Shown: in pieces, positions 1 to 10,300 of the stretch | How positions within the stretch are numbered: the first letter of the stretch is position 1 | Layout of the letters: each line of letters starts with the position of its first letter | Source: Cristatella mucedo | Taxonomy: Eukaryota; Bryozoa; Phylactolaemata; Cristatellidae | Direction: 5' to 3' | DNA: 64,000 nucleotides | Assembly (NCBI GenBank): GCA_009760855.2 | Contig: WPIO01000014.1 | Coordinates: 1 to 64,000, forward strand | Position numbers and translations under genes: made by a program | Notes under the pieces: model-generated | The model's input: only the letters and a program-made list of their open reading frames with translations | Told to the model about the DNA's origin: nothing | The model's database searches: none

Positions 1-40
1 TCCTTTGCCATAAAGAAGCACAATCGAATTTTAATACTAT

Positions 41-700
41 TGGTAATCATAATAATGCACTTGATAAAGCGCCCTCAGAGAACTCAATCTCTTTCTAGGC
101 GCTTTACATTTGCTGCGAAGGGAAACGCGATTGAATGGTGAGTAATATCAGGCTTGACAAACAACATGAATAACATGCTTAGGAGTGACATGCACAGGGT
201 TAGCATGCAAATGTGGTTGGTTGCAGCATGCACAGTGTCGCGTAAAGGAAGAATCACACGGACCAACTAAATTCTGCGATAAATAGTCGAATTTTTATCT
301 TTTTTAACGTGGTCAAGTCAGGCAATGTCATGACGCAAGTAAGTCGAAAGTAAGTTCCACGCTTTGCAAGCATACGAACTAAGTGCACGGTCTTCAAAGG
401 ATTTAAGGTTTGTACGAGATATTGGTAACGATTAGACTCCGAAAAGCGAGTGGTACGACGCTTAGCCTGGTGGGGGAGTAGACTTGACAGGGAGGCTGAA
501 GCCAAAGAATGAAAAGACCTAAAAGTGAGAAGCCGCAGAACCTTAAATTTGATGCTTTGCTTGACTGGGAGCCAGTCCAAGTTGGGGAAAGGTGGAGTTA
601 TGTAGCAACTGCCAAGCTCGCGACAGGCATTCCTATCTGCCGACCGTTGCACGACCTGTAAGCGCCTGATTGCACCGGCAAGTGCTTTTCGGAAGGTTCA
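41..700 (-). mobile_element. LINE-A, 5'-truncated 3' end
   Basis: Minus-strand copy of the window's main LINE family. Read on the minus strand it gives the C-terminal region found in the other copies (LDWLPVKQSIKFKVL, then a DLTTLKK segment), the 3' UTR, and the terminal hairpin (41-115) with AATAATAAT next to it on the + strand. Several frameshifts and stops make it a dead copy. The 5' break is about 700, judged by loss of similarity to the copy at 50.8-51.8 kb. Confidence 0.85.
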
Positions 701-861
701 TATACTGTTGAAAATCAACTTTGAGATCAGACTTTTCGCTTTCACTCTGTAACTAATGGAAAGATTAGTAGTGAGCGTGTGCATCTCAGCCGCTTCACAC
801 GTGAGCTTGACCGCCAGTCCCTACCTACTCGGATGTAATGACCTGGCAGGCCCCACTACGT

Positions 862-896
862 ATAAAGAGGAACAATTAGGCATCTACTTGACGTCG
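862..896 (+). promoter_or_regulatory. possible core promoter of the ARIH2-like gene
   Basis: TATAAAG at 862-868 and a CRE-like TGACGTCG at 889-896 lie about 200-240 nt before the proposed start codon at 1099. Both motifs are short and could occur by chance. No transcription start is visible from sequence alone. Confidence 0.22.
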
Positions 897-1098
897 CAAG
901 TGGTGCTGCACTGAGAGAAAGAGAAAGAGCTGGAGTGCAAGAGCGAGTGAAAGTGTGAGATGAAATGGGGTGAGCGAGAAGCGCTAGCACCAGTACCTAA
1001 GTTTGAATGTACTTTAGAATTTGTATTGACGGTCTCGGTTATTTCTAAGGTGTGTGCTCTCTGTTTATCATTTAGAAGCGACACTAAGAGGAGCAACA

Positions 1099-1320
1099 AT
1101 GAGCAATCGAGAAGACAATAGTGCCTCTGAGTCTGACAATGGAAGTTCCTACATAGTGTCTGAAGGCGAAAAGCTAAGCAGTTATAAACCAGACAGTTAT
1201 GCCGACTCGAAGGCGGACGATAATATCGATCCTGAGTTATGTACTTTCGAAGTGCTCTCTATCGAAAACGTTATGCGATTGCTTAACGAGAGCGTGGCAA
1301 CTGTTTGCAATACATTGCAG
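1099..1320 (+). CDS. ARIH2: ARIH2-like exon 1
   Basis: 74 codons from ATG at 1099. It is serine- and acid-rich, as in Ariadne proteins, then DPELCTFEVLSIENV leads into LNESVATVCNTLQ, which aligns with the start of the family's UBA-like region. The ATG follows an in-frame upstream stretch without convincing coding signal, and the family's first residues are similarly acidic, so this start was preferred. The donor is CAG|GTAAGA, a strong site, phase 0. Confidence 0.75.
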
Positions 1321-4300
1321 GTAAGAGTATGGATCTTTAAGTATGCTCAGCAAAATGCATCGACATTTTCCTCTAATCCTAGCGGCCCATGTAAGAAGGT
1401 TAACTACTGTGTTGCACATTGATTCGTCGTTGGCCAAGTATTTATTGCACTTGAACTCGTGGGCTGTCAAAGATGTCATAGCTAAGTTGGTTTACCGACC
1501 GCAGTGTGCTACTTTTAAAGACATCTTTGCAGATGATTCAATTTACTGGTCTTGCCACCGCAGAGATTCGTGCACAGCTGCACTAAGTACCCGTTTTTAT
1601 GTAGATACTTGGACGGTGCAGAACGGAAACATACCGATTCCAATCGTCTGCTCGTGGTCAAAGAGCACGAGACGGGCATGGCAGTAAGTAGAACGAGGTT
1701 CTTGCAAGATCTCAGATAACTCACTTACCGTTTGACATGAATCTTAATAGCTCGGTAACATGCGATAAGGCTTAGCACTCTCTGATGTTGCAAACACAGC
1801 AGCTGATCTACACCTCATGTGACGCCTGGTGACAGATAGAATCAGAAAGTAAGCGAAGATGAGGAGAAACTCTGCCAAGATTTGCTGGACTTGTTGACAT
1901 TCGCACCAAATACAACTTACTACGAGTTTCAGCTGGGCTCTGATTAAGTACAAATCTGGATAAAGAGCGACTTGGGAGCCAGAAGAACAAGCGAGAGATG
2001 TTGGCCTAGCTTTTTATATATTTGCTTGGCCCATTGTCTGTCTTCCTGTTACTTAAAGGACTCATACCTTTGGTATGAGAAGTTAAAAAGGTTTTATCAA
2101 ATATCTTTCTATTATACTTGATAGAACTTTGGTTAATTTAGCACAATTGAGAGTCCATGTGACTGTCGATGATAACCTAGAATTAAACCTGTATTACAGT
2201 GTGGATATTAGTTATCATGTGGATAGTAGTTATCATGTGAGACTTCCTCATTTTCAAAAATTTACGACTTTTCCCAATAGGGGCGTGCGCATGCAGGATT
2301 AATCAAATTTAACGATCAAGTACTTGTATCGGCAGCCCAGCTGAAAACAGCCAGTTCGCACTAGTCAGTTACGATATATGTGATCATGCATCCTGCGGTC
2401 TCTTTCAGTTTACTAGTTCAGCTGGAGAAACTGGTTTTTCAATTTCCTCTGCTAGAATCATCCACGAATCGAGCAGCGTTATCGGGTCATCTCTCTTGTT
2501 TTCGCTCTTTCGCTTACAGCCTGCTCTAGCCTGGCTTTTGAAGCTTAGAAGAACATTTTGCAAGACTCTAAACACTGCTGAATCTTTGCTGCCTCAAAAA
2601 GATGCTAAAGCTTTGTTGGCAATCCACGTGAAACTTCGAGCAAATTTAGTTTGCTAATTGGCTGGCTATACCAGCAGCTCAGCTGGTTGACTGTGCTCGG
2701 GTCGGTTTGTAGCTCCAGCATGAATCCGTCGAAACGAACGTTGAAGGAGCCAATAGTACTGACGCATCGTCTCTTGCTATCGCCCTCGTTACCGAGTGCA
2801 CTGTCTGCGCTGCATCATCGCCAAGGGATTTGCTTGAGCTCCACGGACTGGCATGCCGGCATGTTTTTTGCAAGCCTTGCTGGCAGACATATATAGAGAC
2901 TCAACTGATGAAAGGCATATCTATCGGTCAGTGAAGCCCACGATGGTGTGCTGCTTTATTTGCCCTTTTCAGTAATCTTGAGGGCTCCGGCGTGAAGGCT
3001 TGATATCGTGTGGCGTCTCTTACCTACAGAGCTAGAATGCATGCAACCGGAATGTCATGAACTGGTCCCCGAAAGCTTTGTTCTCGGCGTTGCGTGCGAT
3101 TCGGCAGTGCTGAGAGAGAAATACCAGCAGTTCGTTTTCCAAAAAAGCGTCATGGTGAGTATGATTTTCAAACCTATACCACTGTTAGGTGGTTACAACA
3201 ATGAAGTAAGAGCACGCTTGCTACCTTTTGACCCAGAACTTGCAGCGCCGTAAGAGCGAATGATGATAGGCGAACACCCTCCGTTAGATTCTGTCAGCGG
3301 ACTTTGAGGGGTGCGGAGCGAGAGCTGCGAGAGCAATAAGCCAAGACAGAGATTATGGGCTTCAGTCTTCATATCGAAGGGGACGAGTGAAAGTAGATTA
3401 CGCTTCCTGACACCTCCGGCACAGGACAAGATGCCAAGTCTCGACCTTGGATAAGCAGCACGGCAAGTAAAGGAGTCTGGTGCCTGTCATTAAGACCACA
3501 GACGGCCTCGCCAGGCTAGGCCTTATGCCGAACCTAGAAGAAAGGCACGTGTAGGCTGCCGCCCAAACCACTGCATCACACAGTCCACCGGTAGAGAGCC
3601 GGGGGACGAGCTTGTCTGAGCGGTTACAGTATCACAGAGCGCTTTAACGTGCGTTCTTGTTCGTTGCAGAATTCTTCCGAAAACCGAAGTTCTTGCAAAC
3701 ATCGTATACGGAAACGATACAGCTAATACCTGTTTAAAGTTATTTTGATTGTTATTAGACCGTAGCGTGTAAGAAATTACGTGCCTATGGACATCTAAAC
3801 GCTTATCGCTTCGGGCAGCTGGGTCTCCCAAGCCGGCGGCTGCCTTTGCTTTGCCGGTGGCTAGTAACCTGCTTGTTAGTTATGATCATCAGCAACTGTT
3901 ATCGCTTCGTCATCGCATATCAAATGCATTTCTAGATATTAATGTTGTTGCTAAGATTCATGAACTATGCATTAACAAAAGGAAAGCACTCAGTAGCCGC
4001 CGCGGTGGCCGGAACCGCCAGGTCAGACGCCGCTCATTGGGTGGAACCTGCAAGCTGAGTACCAGCTCGTTCGGTAATCCTAGCCTTGTCTCGAACCGCT
4101 CAGCACGCTCCCCCACATGCGTCGCTGTAAATTCCTCAAACTTAGTGGTCATCAAGCCTGTTGTAACCCCATCGGCCAGACTTAACGCTTGCCTTTGGAA
4201 TCCTCGCTCAATCTGCAATAAACCTCTAGTAATAAGCGACCTTATTTCTGAAAATGGTATCGACCTGCTCGCCCTAACTGAAACTTGGCTGAAATCGATA

Positions 4301-7300
4301 AACTGTCCGACAATTAAAGACGCAACTCCATCTGGTTTCTCGTTCTTTCACACCCCTAGATCAATCAAAACTGGAGGTGGAGTTGCTATTGTCGTGCGCA
4401 CGAAATTCAACTTCAAGCCATTTGCGGTACCCTCGAAGCAGTCTTTTGAATCAATTGTCCTGGTCTCACCCGAAAACAAGCTACCGATAGTGGCAGTAGT
4501 CGGTCGCCAAATCAGGTACCAAATCCTCCTTTATCTCAGATTTCTCCGATCTCATTTCGATTCTTTGTACAAGAAATCGATCCTTCCTCGTAATGGGTGA
4601 TTTCAACGTTCACTTTTATAACTTATCTGACGCTTTCAGCACCGAATTTCGTGCATTGACTGACTCATTGTCTCTTTTGGCTCATGTGCATGGCCCTACC
4701 CGCATCAAGGGTCACACACTCGACCAGATTTTCTCATATAACCGCACTTTGTCATCACCAATTATTACCAAATCATGCTTATCTGACCACATGCAGATCT
4801 CATTCAATCTACAGTGTGTGCCCACATCCTCCTCTAAAATAACCTGTGAATCGCGAAACCTCAAGACCCTTGACCTCGATGCTGTCCGTGCGAGAATATC
4901 TGCTTCACCTCTGCTGCTCAATCCTCCCTCCGATCTGTCATCATTAGTAGATAGCTTCAACACGGCACTAGCTGACACGCTCGACGAGTTTGCCCCTCTG
5001 ACAAAGCGCACTGTGCGCCCCCCCCGCCCAGACGGCCTATGGTTTACCACAGACATTAAACTAGCCAAGTCTACTAAACGAAAGCTTGCAAAAGCATACA
5101 AAAGATCCGGACTAACTGTCCATCGACAGGCATATGAAGAATACTGTAGGTCGTACCAATCAATCCTAGCAGAGGCTAAGTCTAGTTTTTATAAAAACAT
5201 TGTTGAATCACAGATGCACAATCCAAAAATGCTGATGTCGACAATAAACCATCTCCTCAACCGTTCCCAGATTAACTCCTTACCTGATGATCCTAATGAT
5301 GATCTAGCCGAATGCTTCTCTCGATTCTATGTGCAGAAGATAGACAAGATCAGGGAATCCATCCCTGCAATGACAACCTCCCCACTAGAATGCTGTTCCT
5401 TGGTTCCTGGTTGCACCTCAATGTCTGCATTTAAGCAGGTCACTAGTGATCTAGTCCTAAAGTTCGTATCTCAATCAAAGAAGACAGCAAGTCCTCTGGA
5501 CCCTATTCCCACTGTCCTGCTCCTACGTTGCATTGATCTGCTGCTGCCATGCATAACTCACATAATTAATATGTCATTAGCCTCAGGTCATGTCCCAGCA
5601 CCTTTCAAAAAAGCTGTAGTCAGGCCACTTCTCAAGAAAGCTACACTTGACCAAGAGAACTTGAGCAACTACCGCCCAGTTTCCCTTCTACCATTCCTAT
5701 CAAAGACACTCGAACGGGTCGTGGCGGACCAGCTGAACTCCTATATCGAAACCTCACACCTAGCTAGTAAGTTCCAGTCTGGCTTTAGAGCTAATCACTC
5801 CACAGAGTCAGCATTGCTTCGGGTATACAACGACCTACTTAGGAATGGAGACATGGGTAGAGTGTCTCTGCTTGTTTTGCTTGTTCTTTCGGCTGCTTTT
5901 GATACCATCGATCACAAAGTTCTTCTAGAGCGCCTCTCATCTCGCCTGGGCATCACTGGCACTGCTCTGCAGTGGTTCAGGTCCTATCTCAGTGGGAGAC
6001 TCCAGAGTATTGACGTGAATGGACAAAGATCATCTGAAGTACCTCTGAAATATGGGGTACCTCAGGGCTCCGTGCTAGGTTCGGTTCTTTTCACGGTTTA
6101 TACTCTGCCTCTTGCTGATGTGATTGCCAAGCACAATCAAGGTTTTCACTTCTATGCCGATGACACTCAGTTGTACCTTTGCTTTGATCCCTCCCAGCCT
6201 TCGAGCATCTCAAATTCTCTAAACTCACTAGCTGCATGCATTGATGACATCCGCACATGGATGGCAGCAAATTTTTAAAAACTAAATGTTGATAAAACTA
6301 ACTTACTAGTTATGGGCAAACCTAGTGTGATCCAGAGATTGGACAGGCTGACTCTCAAAATTGGCTCTGCCAGCATATGTCCAGTTGAATCAGCTCGAAA
6401 TCTAGGTGTCATATTCCAAAGCGACCTCTCGTTAGACGACCATATCAGCTCCACAGTCAAATCCGCCTATTTTCAGCTTCATAACATTGCTAAAATTCGG
6501 GCTTGTTTAGATAAAGATACCACGTCCAAGTTGGTCCATGCATTCGTGACATCTCGTCTCGACTTCTGCAACTCACTGCTTACTGGCCTACCAGCATGTA
6601 CAATTAGGCAATTACAAATGGTGCAAAACTCGGCAGCTAGACTTGTCTGCCGTGAGCGTCGCAGTTGCCACATTACTCCACTTCTCGCCGACCTGCACTG
6701 GCTACCAGTCAAGCAACGGATTGACTTCAAGGTTTTGTCGCTCACTTTTAGGTCCCTTCATTAGATGGCTCCAGCCTATCTGTCAGATATACTACCCCAT
6801 CAGGCCAAGCATCGTACCACCTTCTTTTCGGAATCCAACAGTCTAGAAATACCTCATACAAACCTTAAATCCTTTGGAGACCGTGCATTTAGCTCATATG
6901 CTCCCAAAGCCTCGAACTCCCTCCCGACCTGCGTCAGAACATCCCCTGACCTGACCACATTTAAAAGGAACATGAAAACACACCTATTTAGGGCAGCATT
7001 TAGTGGGTCACTGTGATTCGTCCTTCGTACACTTATGAGTACTGACACTGTGCAGGCTGCCACTAACCACATTTGCATGCTGACCCTATGCATGTCACCC
7101 CTAACCATATTATTCATTTCGTTGGTTTTTCAAGCATGATTTTACTTACCATCCAATTGCATTTCACTTTATAGCAAACGTAAAGCGCCTAGAGAGAGAT
7201 TGAGTTCTGTGAGGGCACTTTATCAAGTGAGTTATTATTATTATCATAGTCAACATCCATACAGAATCAGCCTTCATTTATTTCCTCTCCGATGCTAAAC

Positions 7301-10300
7301 CCGCTGTATGCATATGATTAACCGCATCGATCAAGTTTTTTTTTTGAAACTCTTCTCTGCTTATATGTGAGCTATTCTTTGAAAGCTCATCGTTTTACGA
7401 AGAATTGCAGATATTTTCGTTCACATCCTGTCTCTCAAACCTTAATCTTTCACCTTGTAGCTTCAGCTGTGGTAACGACTATTATGCCCCAGCGACTTGT
7501 GAGGTCATGCAAAAGTGGCTCATAAAAATCACGGATGATTCTGAGACTTGCCATTACCTAGCGGCTAATACGAAGAATGTAAGTACTGTGGCTAACTGTA
7601 CCACTTTTGACACAATTGTTTCTCGTAAACTCTATATCTCTTAACCTCCCTTTGCATCAACTTGTGTTATTAATTTTGGAGTTCGTGCGGATGTCCTGAC
7701 ATTTTTGGTGGCACATAACATGCTTACCGTGGCTAAACCGCACTGCATTAATGAGTTCCCATACCCACAAATATGTCCTGGTCGCTGCTCAGCTGTGAAA
7801 ATGTGGATCACGTTCGACAACTACGGGCTGAGGCCGGCGGCCTATTGTCCTCTGCAGTGAAGCTTTGCAAGAGGATAGGAGAAGCTGTCCTGTAAATGAC
7901 TGGGAACTACCAAGAATTATTGGAACAGATGATGAGAATAGGTACTAGGAAGCAATGCGGATATATTGTCCATAGGTTGACATACCGACGGTAGTTTGGC
8001 TTCCTTCGCAATGCTGGATGCTTGGGTGCCAAGCGGCCGGTAATGGCCGAAGTATCGCCTGAAACTGTAATTGCTGCGAGCTCGTCGGGCTGGTCGGCAG
8101 GGATCCTGCATGATTAGCTGCACAGTTCCTGCAATGTGCCGACACCTGAAGCTCAAGCAGTGTACCAATTGTGCCGACTCAGTGCTCGGTATCCTACTCG
8201 CAGCCCTAACACCAACAATGCAGCAGAAAAAAGCGAAATCAAATGCCCACTGATTATTGCTGATACGACAGGTGACTTCTCACAGACTCGCTAACCTTGA
8301 CTCGCCATCTGGCCGTCACGTTACTCTAACTCTGTGATTGAGGCTAGGCCAAGGGACATATACTTGCAAAACGTCAAACAATAAAATCGCTCCTTCCCAC
8401 GTTATCACAAGCCCCGATTCATTTAAGCCGTCGCACTTGATGGCTATTGTGTAAAGTGCCGGCTATGCGGCTCTACATGCAAATTCAGGGGCTTACCTCA
8501 AAGTGCTTTGTTCAGCAGGTACTTGCAAAGCCCGAGAGAGGCTCGCTCAAAATCCCATGCTGCTCTTCTGACGTCGCTGCCGCGGCTTTCTCGCATCTGC
8601 ATGTGGAGCAGCGGCCACTGCTGTGGGCGGCGCTGCAAAATCTTAGGTTTTATAAAGACATTCGCATTCCCGCGCTCCAAGGAATAACCTTCCAATATGG
8701 TGCCTCCACTTTGATATTGAATTATGGCCATCTCGGTCGTCTGACGAGCATGCTTTCAAAAAGTAGATCGTTATGAACGCACAATATTGTGGTAGCCGCA
8801 TCATTCTCATACAGTGGACGCTTTTCACGACAGTTTTTTTTTTATAAATGATCTCCCTCTGTGATAGTTATGACGCAAACCTAATTCTTCCGTTAAACCC
8901 GAATAGTACAGCACACCTGTAGATGGCTTCATGGTTACTAAAGCTGCTGTAGATAATTTTAATCCTTTACTTGCTAAATTCTTTCTACTGACGAAAGATT
9001 GTGATCTTTATCTTTCTGTTGGCTTGCATTCCGACTAAAGGTGCCGTGCAAAAACCGTCACTAGATCTCGTCGGGAACTCGGTAAACAGGCATTCTTCTG
9101 GCCTGCATTGCACTGCACGTACTCTTGCGATGCAGATTGAAGAGAGGCTTACATTAGACAATCGTGAGACACGTGCGCACAGCTGTGAGTCTGCTAGTCA
9201 GAAAAGAGCTGTGACAGCTAGCGATTTTTGGCCGTTCGGGTAGGTTTAGCGAAAATGGTAGGATTTTGCATTTAATAGTTCACTGCGTAACCATGGCATT
9301 TGAATGGCTATGACTGAGCTGCATTGGTGCTGCTGCAACCTCTATACTATCTTTTATGGGGAAAAAATGAATGCAAGTGCCTGTACTTCTAACTTTATGA
9401 TGTGACCTGATAGATCGCAACCCGATGCTTGTTACAGTGCCGCCACACACTCATGCACGCTTATTCCTCTTTATTTTACATGGAAAGCGGTGCTCGGAAA
9501 AACTTGGTAAGTGCTAAAGAGCTTAGCAGATTGCATTGATGAGAATGATGATATAATGTAGTAATTCTTCGTTTGTAACTCCACAAAGGCACAGATATTA
9601 TATGGGTATTAGGCACAAGAGTTTTTTAAACTGTACTCAAAGACTCGACTTAGGTCTGCAATCCATGGAACGGTAATTTTCACCAGCACGGTCTCCATGG
9701 ATACGCCTTGAAAAGAAGTTTGCATGTTATTACGAGACATAAGAGTTACTCGTACTAAAAGTCTGTTGCCAGACCCTATTCTAGGAAAAATATCAATTTT
9801 CTGCTAGCATTGCCACATGAATGTGCAATTTAATTGCTAAACGTAAGTGGTAAATAAATGGCTGTCTGTGAATTTAGCTGAGAAATGGGTGCAAATTGCT
9901 TAACTACTAGAAACTAAGCAGTGGCACGTAGTATCAGGCGAGGATGACAGGAGCGGCAGTGCATAAAAGCAACTTTTAACCTTTTGACCTTTTGCTCAAG
10001 TTATTGCAATGACGTACATGACGGCGAGATTTGCAGAGAATAACATAAACTCTTTGTTCGTAAATACCGGCTGATTGAATCCAGCATTCTGTTTTACCAT
10101 TCGGCTATAAACTTTAGAGAAAAAATGAATAGCATGGTTAGGGGTGACATGCACAGGGTCAGCATGCAAGGAGTAGAGGTAAGCTCCATTAACAAGATTG
10201 TAGCTGTTGCAGCACTCATGGTTTTATAAATATCCCTTGAACTCTTAGGAAGTCCGTTACACCTATTCGGGTTCCAACCAGACTTCTACAGGAAGACTAG

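Noticed and set aside
7265-7305. SDAKPAVC as the missing ARIH2 IBR exon
   Set aside because: Only about six residues resemble the family, followed at once by a stop, with no matching splice sites in phase.
8447-8776. 109-codon frame, also open at 15,223-15,609
   Set aside because: Conservation is explained by the duplicated repeat unit P; no start context, domain or splice fit was found.
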